Assembly (NCBI GenBank): GCA_900239685.1
Contig: OENT01000150.1
Coordinates: 121,803-185,802 of the forward strand
Length of the DNA stretch: 64,000 nucleotides
DNA from: Rotaria macrura
Lineage: Eukaryota > Rotifera > Eurotatoria > Philodinida > Philodinidae
Direction of reading: 5' to 3'
Shown: positions 24,701 through 34,358 of the stretch, one piece after another
Numbering within the stretch: position 1 is the stretch's first letter
How the letters are laid out: each line of letters begins with the position of its first letter
Notes under the pieces: generated by a model
What the model was told of the DNA's origin: nothing
The model's input: the letters and a program-made list of their open reading frames with translations, nothing else
Databases searched by the model: none
Translations under genes and position numbers: made by a program

Positions 24701-25754
24701 ATTATCAACAGATATTAGCAGTAAAATGAAATTTAGTATTAAAGTCTAAGCTTTCACACTACGTATTACGTCTCAATTATATGATGTGAATAGTAATTGA
24801 CGAAAAAGAGAATAACTAATGTCTTTATTTTGTAACAAAATATTAGGCGATGTGTATGCAAGACGCGACTATAGTGACGCACAATCGGTGTTCCCAATTG
24901 AACGTTTAAACGCATATTTCCAAATGTTTGTCTGCATGTTAAGGGGTCTTTAGCTATATGGTCAACACTTAATGGAGTTTACTTTTATTTACAATGGAGC
25001 AGATTTAGATGATAAATTGTATATAAGTGAAATTCACTAAGGGTTAGTTATGCTGGTAGGTTATTTTGAAATATTCGACTGATGTTCAGGACTTCCGAAT
25101 GTTAGCAAATATCAGTTGAATATGACTAATCGTAGTAGTCTTCAGTTTGTCGTTACTCATAAGCAGCTCATGCGCATTAAGAGAGTAAAAAACGAAAAAA
25201 AAAAGAATTCATCTGAGTGGTTCAAATTTATCAATCTGCCTCTGTAAGTCCATAAGGCTACTCCAACTAATATCTGATATCGAAATATCTCTTTTTTCAA
25301 TATTGTGAGAGGACGTGATTGATCAGTGATACAATCTCAATTGCAAGGTTTGAAAAAACCAACACAGCGCTCTGTGTGCCTATGTGAAACAAATATCTAC
25401 GAGGAATTTTATTTTGGTACGCATCAATACGAAAGAGAGAAGGAAACTTTCAACTAAGCGAACAACAAAATTAATTGAGAAGCAATTATAGCGTATGAGT
25501 ATAGAGAAGAAAGAGAAAAAAATCAGTGAAGCGAATAATACATACTCTTACCTACTATAGTTGAAATATATATTCTTGTTCGTTTTGTATTTTTCATCAT
25601 TTTGTTTCAACCGGTAACTAGTGCGAGTGTATCGTAAGTGTTTACAACTAACGACGAAAAGTTGTGAGTTTTTAAAAACTCCCAGCTTATCTGTTCCAAA
25701 AACCATTCGGTGTGTCAAACAATATTCTCATTCAAATATTGAATACGACACAAA
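21705..25754. other. Gene-poor, repeat-derived interval
   Basis: No convincing gene. Visible content: a GC-richer stretch at about 21930-22280 and again at 23080-23190 rich in ACGGT/ACCGT words; the cryptic-repeat block at 22740-23070; and a 23200-23830 stretch with phrases such as ATATCTCAGCAACGC and CGTTCATATCTCTAGATTAA that read like a degraded dispersed repeat. The remainder is unstructured AT-rich DNA. Confidence 0.45.
22740..23070. repeat. Cryptic-repeat block A (ATCGGATTCC dialect)
   Basis: GC-richer than its surroundings and made of scattered, both-strand variants of one word: GGATCCGATAA, CTATCGGAGATTC, CCATCGGATTCC, CTATCGGAATCC, GGATTCCGATAGG. It ends in GACCTGGGAT, i.e. CCCAGGTC on the other strand, a terminus shared with blocks B, E and F. 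Confidence 0.7.
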
Positions 25755-26203
25755 ATGAGTCAAAAAATAAGACGGCCAATCGCCGAAAACTATATCGTCA
25801 TGTGGGTTGATGCGAATATTGATCCCAAGCATCTTGATTGTCAAAATACACTCACACAATTACGAAGCATTGTCAATGAAATCGAGCAATGCAAAACCGC
25901 TGAAGAGTGCATTGAACGGCTTGCAAGCAGCGAAGAGGAAACCAGTTTGTGATTTCCTCGGGTTCAATCGGGCAATGCCTGATACCAGATATTCATGATA
26001 TGCCAAAATTGGATTCCATCTATATCTTCTGTGCCCAAAAACAGAGCCATCGTGAGTGGACAGAGAAATGGACGAAAATTAAAGGCGTTCACACATCGAT
26101 CGAATCGATATGCAAGAAATTGAAAATGATAGTTGAGCAATGTAATCAAAACAGCATGAGATTCTTCGGAAACCACGTAACCATCTTCGAGCATGAAATC
26201 TAA
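25755..26203 (+). pseudogene. N-terminal module of a bdelloid-type ART-TPR protein, frameshifted
   Basis: The ATG at 25755 opens a 65-codon frame containing ENYIVMWVDANID and LTQLRSIVNEIE. After a one-base loss near 25945 the same protein continues in another frame with FVISSGSIGQ, IHDMPKLDSIYIFC and EWTEKWTKIKGVHTSI, ending at about 26203. Known bdelloid ART-TPR proteins start with this module ('WVDxNID ... IISGxLGQ ... LDSIxIFC ... KVKGVFT'). Here it is not followed by the ART domain, which lies 8 kb downstream at 34359. A possible splice donor (CAAT|GTAATC near 26142) exists but I could not prove a join. Function of the module is unknown to me; the fold may be receiver-like (inference). 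Confidence 0.7.
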
Positions 26204-26904
26204 AACAGAAAAATACTTTAATCAAAGGAATTCCAATTTATTACCATGATTTTATTCGTCAGATTTAATGGTTTCAGTTTGAGAATTGTTTTCGTTTTCT
26301 GAAATTACACGAAAAGTTTCGACTTTGGATATTTTGCTTCGTTCCATGTTAAATGCGTTTGATGATCACTTCCAAAAGAATTATTTCAGGCTATCAACAC
26401 AAATTCACCGCTCTATTTTAATCAGTTTCCAGGATTGGGGCTTGGTGTCTTATTTCAAATCTGATTTCATTAGTGTTTGGTTTTATTTGTTTGTTATTAC
26501 AATAGTTGTAAATGGGTGATTTGTAGCATAATATTGTTTTGTTTTGGTCATTTTTCGTTAGAAAAGTTTTGATTTAGTCTCTAAAAAGATAAATACAGTT
26601 TTGTTGATATTTCCAACAGTTTTTCAATGTTACAATTATTATATCGGAATGAAAGAGCTAATTGACATAAATCCTTAAATTTCGACATCCACTTAATTGG
26701 TTAAGTGTTTCAAAGTGTTTCGTTTCAGAACTCAGGCCCAAAGGCATGTGCCAACGATTTTCATAAAACTGCTCTCATTTGAGAATTGGCGTACTTAATT
26801 CTATTGTTTTGATTGAGAACATATCGAATTATTAATTGAAACTGATACAATAGAATTAATGTAAATTCTTAAACATCATAAATATATAAAAACATTTGAA
26901 TCAT

Positions 26905-27180
26905 AACCCAGGTCATTCGTTCAGGAGTCAGGATCCGGCTGGAACCTGCAGGAAACGGGATATTTTCCGGCTTCTTCCTGCCGGTTCTGGTGTATTTCCG
27001 GCCGGAAAAACCACCGAAAGATGGAAGCCGTATTCCGGTCAGAATTATCCGTACCTGGAACCTGGATATTCCGGCCACTTGCAAAAACCGGAAATTTCAT
27101 GGAAATACTTCGGATCATCAAGGAAGCAACCGGAACAATGGCAAATTCCGCCAGGATCCAACCGGAAAATACAATAATCC
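26905..27180. repeat. Cryptic-repeat block B (TTCCGGC/CCGGAA dialect)
   Basis: Begins AACCCAGGTCATTCG and continues with many CCGGAA, TTCCGG, GCCGGAA and GGATCCGG variants on both strands. This is a sharp compositional jump from the AT-rich flanks. Open frames on both strands are by-products of the lack of TAA/TAG words. Confidence 0.75.
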
Positions 27181-27954
27181 AGTAAAGAAGCATCGGAAAA
27201 GAGTCTGAAACCACCGTACTCCGATTAAATTATTTCTGCTTTGGAAATCAGGCCTCCCTTTCAAAAACAACTACATTGCATATTAAATTCCCATTTATAT
27301 CGTTCCTTGATATCCAAATCATCGATTTACAAAAAAGGACCTTTGAAAGTCTTTTTTGGGATTTTTTTTCTAAATCCTTCATTTTCAGGACTATGCTGAT
27401 GAAATGGATATGTTACCATGCTTTTATGGGTTCGCGTGAAAATTTTAGATGTGTTACTTAGAGTGCTATTGTTTTCAGTGCATCAGTGTGCAATTCAAAT
27501 GTCTTTGATAGAACTTTAAAATGATATGTCATTTTGAGATTTTAGAAGCGTCACTTACCTTGATTGAAGATCCAAGAAAGTCACAAAACGCTGGTATTTA
27601 ACATGTGTGCTGCTCTTACAAATAGCGTTTTCGGTTTGCAAAAGTCTAAAAATCAGATTTTTAGGTCTTCGCACTTAAAATTCCCATTTTTGCGCAAAAA
27701 TTTTTTTGGAGAAAAATGTATAGTGTTTGACTTGCTTTTATTTGTTCCCAGGGTATCTTCTGGTGTTGTTCGAGGCTTTTCGAAAAAGAAGCCAAAAGCT
27801 GGCTTCGAAATACGGAGAGCTTTGCTTAGTATGTCGGAGTATGTAGCTCTGTTTGGGAAACGGCCAGATGAGTTTTCGTGAGCTTAGCGGAAACGGTCAG
27901 ATCTGAGCAGTGTTCTGTTCCGATTGGAAAATTGCTTTTTGCGCTACAGATATC

Positions 27955-28175
27955 CGTTCCAGAAACTGTCATATCTGGACCGTATGGGGTCCGGGCTTAG
28001 AAATGGTGTTTTCCGTCGACGGATCCCGACATGGAAATGGAAACCGTATCCATTGATATGCTCCGGTGCCTGGAACGGGTGAGAAGTAAGCCGGAATCGA
28101 TCATGGAAACCCGCTTCCGGAAATCATGGGAATAACATAGGATCCGGCTGGTTCCCGCCGTACGTCTTCGACTTG
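27955..28175. repeat. Cryptic-repeat block C (CCGGAA / ATGGAAACC dialect)
   Basis: Words such as GGATCCCGACATGGAAATGG, ATCATGGAAACCCGCTTCC and GGAAATCATGGGA. It ends near CGACTTGGGAAG, one mismatch from the CGACCTGGG terminus of other blocks. Confidence 0.6.
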
Positions 28176-29839
28176 GGAAGTTCGTCAAGTGTAGCCTGTT
28201 GGCATCTCAAGCACGAAATAAATAAATAAGAATAGGAGAAATACTTATACCGCTGGATTATTTTACTTGAACGGTTCGTCCATATATCTTGCAGTTTTAT
28301 GCTCTCGCCTTCGAATCTACCTGTTAGTTTATAAAAATGATTTTAAGTTACCACGAAAATTCTATGACTGAGTAGTGCAAATGAAACTTGTTGATTTTCT
28401 TGTTTTTTCTAACTTCAAAGTATTTGATGATATCATAGTTTCAGGAGCACTGTGAAATGGTTTTACGATAGATGGTCCATGAGAAAAGCAAGCATGGCTA
28501 TACTCTCGAAATATCTTATCTCTAAATTTTGCGTTTGGAAATAAAATATCAAGGTGAGAAACCAGTAAATTCAAAATTTTAGCTCATTCTGACTCATGAA
28601 TAAAAAGCTATGAATAATACAATGAAGGCACCCTCATTATGCTTTGAAAGAAAAACGTTTCTTTCTTTTCCAAAATTCGGTAAGCCAGTATTTAGCGATT
28701 TTTTCCACAGTAAGCCATATGATGACTTATTAGAGTTTCCCGGAAAGTCCTTTGACTTTCCCGAAAAAAAATTCACCATTCAAAAGTCAAAACGGGTTTC
28801 AGAAAAGCATGCATTTTTAGAAACCGATACAAAATCCAGGAAACTCTTCAACGACTTTCTCTAAGCCAATCAGCTTCCCAAAAAGACAAAAGATGGAAGT
28901 ATAACCCGATGCATTTAGCATTAACGGAGAACATCATAGATTATGTAATAAATACTTCACACTCTCCAACAGTACCTGCCCATCTCCAGCGTAAATATAA
29001 GTCAACACAAGGAAAAGAAAGAACCATTAGCTTGAAAAAGCAATGTAACTATTTCGTATCAGACACTCTTTCAGATGAAATAAAGCAGATTCTCGGACGC
29101 AATTACATGAGCGAGCCCACCCCGCTTGTCGTGCATTTGATATATTCTTCTAGTAGAGCAAACACATGTGAAAAACTTCGGTAAATTCAATGAAACCAAA
29201 GACAAATAAGGCATAAAATTAGGTATTTGTATTACTATCGTATATATTTATTTAATCTGCAATTTACTTCTCACTTTGTGCTTGTGTTTACAGATGTTGA
29301 AGTGTTCTTCGTCACAGATTTTTATTCTCTTTTTCTTATTATAGATAAACGTTTTATATGTATGTGATAGTTGAAATATTTTTAAAATGGCAAAATGTTT
29401 TCGTGTTTCAAAGTCTTACAATGTACGTCACTGTTCTATCAACTTTTGTGAAATTAAATGAATTGAATTCAGCACAAAAATACTGAACAAAGTATAGGTC
29501 GATGAGTATTTAACAAAAAAGAATCCATTATAGTACTCACAAAATAGTTGATGTTACACGGCGAGTTCTTAATAGTCGTACTCAGATTCTACCAGAAGTA
29601 CTACTGTTGAGTACTCTCTGGACGAGTACATTGACTAGTGTATACAAATCGGATGATAAATTTCTGCTTTTTCATAATTAACGACTAATACCAGGTTTCA
29701 ATTTTCTGCAGTAATAAAATCGAATATTTATTTCTTAGAAAATGAAACATTTTCCGAAATTTTAAAATCGAATGAGCGATTCATAAACATTTGAAAACAG
29801 TTAAGTTCATTCAAAATCGATTTTCTAGAACACAAGTCG

Positions 29840-30065
29840 AGAAATCCGGGGCGGATCCTCCAGGAACGTGGAAGCAGTATTCCGTCCGGAAAGATGAGTG
29901 AATCAAGAGAAGGACACGGGAAAAAAATGCCAGCAGTTTCTGGTATTAGGATCCTGCCATTTCCTGGCGCAGGATTTCCTCGTTTCCTGTACCCGGATTC
30001 CGTCATTTCCTGCGCGAAGATTCTGGCGTTTTCGACACCAAGATCCTGCCGTTTCCTGGTCCATA
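29840..30065. repeat. Cryptic-repeat block D (TTTCCTGG dialect)
   Basis: Dominated by CCTGCCATTTCCTGG, CCTGCCGTTTCCTGG, GATTTCCTCGTTTCCTG and TTCCGTC variants. Compositionally distinct from both flanks. No CCCAGG terminus was identified. Confidence 0.6.
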
Positions 30066-30350
30066 ACGGAATTATTCTTTGACATTACATAGGGTGGTCC
30101 AAAACTGCTATCGATCACTAGTTTGCAAATCCTGTCCATGATTATCTTTATTCGTAACCGAAGTCACCCATCCACTATAAATGAGCCATAATATTTAAAT
30201 CATTTAATTCTCTTTATATCATGACACGAGACAACTGGGTGTGGGTGTGGGCATCTCTGTGGGTGTCCACCTATGAAGCGTGGGGAGATTCAGAAAAACA
30301 TCGCTACATCCATCAGTTCTTACAAGCTCGAAAACCCACATCCAAACACT

Positions 30351-30675
30351 CTTTCTTGATTTCTGCATTCAATCTTAGAAATTATTGAAGGACGAGGTGG
30401 ATTTCATGTTTTTACGTATTCCTAAATTGTCCTCAACAGTTTTCACGTTACGAAATAGAAAAGCGTGCAAAAAGAGCATTTTGAGCAAAAAAGTGAGCAA
30501 TGGCATGATATTTTTGGCTCATTCTTGATTTCTGTATTCCATCTTAGAAATTATTGAAGGACGAGGTGGATTTCATGTTTCTACGTATTCCTAAATTGTT
30601 CCCAACAGTTTTCACGTTACGAAACAGAAAATGGTGGAAAAAGATCATTTTCAGCAAAAAAGTAAGCATGAGCTT
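30351..30675 (+). repeat. Tandem duplication, period about 170 bp
   Basis: Two diverged copies begin at about 30351 and 30521. Both contain TTAGAAATTATTGAAGGACG followed by AGGTGGATTTCATG and ACAGTTTTCACGTTACGAAA. The second copy differs by scattered substitutions, so the duplication is not recent. Confidence 0.85.
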
Positions 30676-31134
30676 GATTTTAATTTGGGCTGTAAGAATA
30701 CCAATACGGTATTATTTCAATAATATTGATGGTGTTCGGTATTCTTCTTGGTACTGCACTTAGTACCGATATATGTGTAATAGGTCCAGAACCCGTGACA
30801 ATAAAAACCCTTAGTTGATACCTCTTCCATATGCAAAAAAACGAGCCGGGTCTATCAGCATTGGACTTTTTTTTGAAACTTTAGCGCTGCATAGGTAATT
30901 TGAGACGGGGAGACCGAATTTCGCATGATTTTTCGCAAACTCGATTTTTATTGGTTCCTGACTACAAATATGGTTTCTGGTGAAATAGATGCGAAATTTG
31001 GACTGCCCATGTCAAAGAACCTCTGGCTAGTTTTTTTTAAAAGGTCCATGGGCAATAGATGCGACCCATTTCTTAGCGTACTTAAAATGGATGATCTTCG
31101 GTGTTTCATAGTCATCGGTTCAGGAGGTATAGCA

Positions 31135-31480
31135 GATGTATCGGTACTAATAGCAGTACGAATACTAATAATAATACTAATACTAATGCCAACACCAATA
31201 CAAAAACCAACACCAATACGAATAGGAATGGGAATAGCTATAGCAATTACAATGCCAATACTAATAACAACACCAATACCAATACGGTTACCAATCATCA
31301 TACCAATGCCAATACGAACACCAATATCAAAACCAAGACCGATACCGATAGCAATAGCAGTAGCAAAATGGATAGCAGTAACAATGGGACTAGGAATAAG
31401 AGCACGAATATGAATACCAACACCGAGAAGAATACCAATAACACCATTACGACTACCAATACCATCAATACCAGTAGCAA
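31135..31480 (+). repeat. Imperfect hexanucleotide array (AATACC / CCAATA)
   Basis: About 340 bp of degenerate CCAATA, AATACT, ACCAATACG and ATAGCAAT units, pyrimidine-poor on the plus strand. It gives Asn/Thr-rich or Ile/Pro/Met-rich open frames in several phases, which I treat as artefacts. Its 3' end forms part of the left arm of the foldback at 31453-31930. Confidence 0.85.
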
Positions 31481-31930
31481 GTGGTATTCTATGGTACTGT
31501 AACTGATGACATTGATCTTGACGGATACTAGTATCAGCATTGGTATTGATGGTAAGACGCACATAATGTCAAATTCGTGCAAAATTTGCTTTAGTTGTAT
31601 TTATACATGGTTGAATAGAGCTAGTTGAGCTGATCACGATTATATGGTTTTTATTTCTGTTTTCAATGTTGACCTTGAGGAAAATAGAAAGTACTCGTCG
31701 GATCTAAAAATTGGCATAAACGGCTTACGTTAGAAACATAATCGTGACCAGCTCAACTGGCTCTATTCAACCATTTATGAATAAAACTAAAGCAAATTTT
31801 GCACGAATTTGACATTATATGCGTCTTACCATCAATACCAATGCTAATACTAGTATCCGTCAACATCAATGTCAACAGTTACAGTACCATAGAATACCAC
31901 TTGTTACTGGTATTGATGGTATTGGTATTG
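31453..31930. mobile_element. Foldback element with about 190-bp inverted arms
   Basis: The left arm (31453-31646) and right arm (31736-31930) are inverted copies. Paired landmarks are ACCATCAATACCAGTAGCAA against TTGTTACTGGTATTGATGGT, and GACATTATATGCGTCTTACC against its complement in the left arm. The loop is about 90 bp. The outer ends merge with the CCAATA-type array, so exact termini cannot be placed. Confidence 0.8.
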
Positions 31931-32119
31931 CGACAGTCCTAACCACTAAAACAGCATCCGGTGTGCTCCCACCTGAGGCACCATTTTGGGTTTCGGTGGA
32001 ACTTATACAAGATTCAGTGGTGTATCTCTTTTATAGTTGTGTGGTCGTGAATATTAAATTGAGATGATGTGATTATGAAGCTGATGATTTTATGTAGAGC
32101 TCTTTGATTCACGGAGTGA

Positions 32120-32462
32120 TGCCGGTGGGATCTGCTTTTTCCAATCGATTTCAATGTGGAAGCAGATTGAATTGTTGGTGGTTTCCGGAAATTTCCACGA
32201 CATATTCCGGCAAGTTCCACGACGTATTCCGTCAGGATTCCGGCTGAATTCTGATTTTTCCCGGCGCCGGGAAATAGCCGTAATATTATGGATTCCGTTA
32301 CGATGACTTTCCGGCCGAGAATACTGCTTCCAAGTTCCAAGTGTTTCCCGGCAGGTTCTCGCTGGAAAGATACCGGATACTGCAGGAAGTTGCCGGAAAA
32401 TGACTGGAACCCGGCTGGAAATGTTCCGGAAACGGAGGCCGGAATTGACGACCTGGGAATAT
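32120..32462. repeat. Cryptic-repeat block E (ATTCCGGCAAG / CCGGAAA dialect)
   Basis: Words include TTTCCGGAAATTTCC, ATTCCGGCAAGTTCC, TTCCGTCAGGATTCCGGC and GCCGGAAAATGAC. It ends in GACGACCTGGGAA, i.e. CCCAGGTCGTC on the minus strand. Confidence 0.7.
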
Positions 32463-32572
32463 ACAGTTTCAAAAGAAGTTCAGTGTAGGATAAACGATCA
32501 AGTTAGAAGAAGCTCATCTCTTCAATCAATATCAATCTCTCTATGTTTTACTAAGACCTCTAGCATATTCAG

Positions 32573-32792
32573 CAAGGGGGAAAAAGCAGACTTCTGTACT
32601 TCTTGGTACTTCTTGGTACTTCTTCCGTACTTCTTCGTACTTCTCTGTACTTCTTCGTACTTCTTGGTACTTCTTCGTACTTCTTGGTACTTCTTGGTAC
32701 TTCTTCGTACTTCTTGGTACTTCTTGGTACTTCTTCGTACTTCTTCGTACTTCTGTACTTCAGAAGTACAGAAGTCTGCTTTTTCCCCCTTG
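32573..32792. mobile_element. 220-bp MITE with perfect 31-bp TIRs, 8-bp TSD and internal TACTTCTTGG satellite
   Basis: The left end starts CAAGGGGGAAAAAGCAGACT at 32573 and the right end at 32792 is its exact complement; the match runs 31 bp. Both sides carry the direct repeat ATATTCAG (32565-32572 and 32793-32800), an 8-bp target duplication typical of hAT elements. The interior (about 32602-32757) is a tandem array of 10-12-bp units TACTTCTTGG / TACTTCTTCG. No coding capacity. Confidence 0.93.
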
Positions 32793-33471
32793 ATATTCAG
32801 TCGAATCAAACAGAAGGTTTTCTTAATACTATACGAGTATTAAGGTATGATTTTATCATTCTTATAGGATAGAAATTGGTCAATGAAACAGTCATAAATT
32901 TCTCACACCCAAGTACATTGTTGCTTTAGTGACTGCGCTTTTGAAACGCTGTAGATAGTACTACTTTGAGTACGTATCGTACTACGATAGATTTTGCTGA
33001 ACATAAGAAAATACGCAGAGCACTCATTTGAGTACACAGAAACTCATTACGTGTACAAATTTCTCGGAGTTCTCGTACGAATATGTCGAGTAATCACGCT
33101 TGCAAGTCCTACTCACTTGATGATGTACATTATATCATCTCATACTTTCAACTCTTTTAGAACTTCTTGTATATTTGGAAGATTATTTTATCCGCAGAAA
33201 AATTTCATGAAATAGTAGAAGCAATTTTGGTTATACTATACAAATGTGGAATTGCTTCTCAAGAGTCGATCTAGAATTACCTCGTAAAAGCAATGCTGTT
33301 GAAGGATCGCATGAAGCTTTGCATGTAAATATCTTACAACTATATCTTTCAGGCTTCTTATTGATTATTGTTGCATGTCTATTGAATATAGTTGGTTATC
33401 ATCGAAGATTTTGAATTTTATTAAAAGCATCGTAAGATAAGAAAAAAATAGAAAAGTCGTTTCGCAGCTAC

Positions 33472-33774
33472 TAGGGATGCAACAGTACCGTTTGCAGACC
33501 CATAAAGATTGCCAATTTTCATAATGAACACCTACCAATACAAACAAAAAAGATCCCCAGTATTGGTGAGCATTGGTCAAAAAACGGTAATTTTCATCAA
33601 TACTCACCAATACTGGGGATCGTTTTTGTTGGTATTGGTATTTTATATTCTTCTATTGGATAAAGCTAAGTTCGTTAGTGATAAGTGACAGAAAGTATTG
33701 GTTGGTATTGGCAGGTTTTCATTATGAAAACTGGCAATCTTTAGACATCTACAACTGGTATTGTTGCATCCATA
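33472..33774. mobile_element. 303-bp hAT-type MITE with 8-bp TSD and nested hairpin
   Basis: Ends TAGGGATGCAACA (33472) and TGTTGCATCCATA (33774) are inverted repeats extending about 70 bp with mismatches. The direct repeat GCAGCTAC flanks both sides (33464-33471, 33775-33782). Inside, a second inverted pair around GATCCCCAGTATTGGTGAG forms an inner hairpin. The TAGGGATG start and 8-bp duplication fit the hAT superfamily. Confidence 0.9.
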
Positions 33775-34161
33775 GCAGCTACTAAACGAATAAATTAAGA
33801 ATCGAATAAGAAATCTGGTAAAAAATTTACAACTTGTTTCACGTGAAAACTATTTCAAAATAGCTAGACTATCCTTTAATTTCTGAATGTTTGATTTACT
33901 ATTTATTAGTTGTAAATGTTATTTATTTATATCCTTTTCTTTACTTGTATAAACCTTGCTTTTCAAACGAATATTATTTCATGAAGTAGTAGTTCAAAAA
34001 TTTTACAGAATTATTGAATTAACATGGGGAAAAAATTATCTTGTCGAGACTTGTGTTCGTTCAAAACTTGACATTTTCGAATGAAATTCATGGGAGTATA
34101 ATAGACAAAGGTTTCTTCTATTCCACAGTCAAAACCTGAGGCCAAGGGAATGTACAGAAGT

Positions 34162-34190
34162 AGATATATATATATATATATATATATTAG
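34162..34190. repeat. (TA)n microsatellite
   Basis: Uninterrupted alternating TA run upstream of the ART-TPR coding part. Confidence 0.95.
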
Positions 34191-34358
34191 TTTTACTAAA
34201 GATATTCAAAAATCGTGATGGAATTAGGAACAGTCACTGTATACTCTAAGTGGATCGAATCATCTAAATTGTCGATATTTTTAGACAAAGAATGAGGCGG
34301 GGTTTGAACAGAACTAAAATATAATGATCATGGGATTTCCAAATATGTCCCATTGCAG

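Larger units (their letters stand above)
26204..34358. other. Repeat cluster separating the two parts of the ART-TPR gene
   Basis: Eight kilobases without a supported gene. Distinct units are listed separately: cryptic-repeat blocks B-E, a 170-bp tandem duplication, a CCAATA-type array with a foldback, two MITE-like elements and an (AT)n run. Open frames inside are short, occur on both strands of the same repeats and resemble nothing. AT-rich spacers lie at 26210-26900, 27200-27950, 28190-29840 and 32880-33460. Confidence 0.6.

Noticed and set aside
26869-27214. Overlapping open frames of 70-97 codons on both strands
   Set aside because: Products of the stop-poor cryptic-repeat block B. The same happens in blocks D and F.
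31101-31562. Long Asn/Thr- or Ile/Pro-rich open frames on both strands
   Set aside because: They are translations of the hexanucleotide array; several phases are open at once.
32600-32757. Regular short repeats that might suggest a CRISPR array
   Set aside because: Units are head-to-tail 10-12-bp variants without unique spacers, inside a TIR element of a eukaryotic genome.
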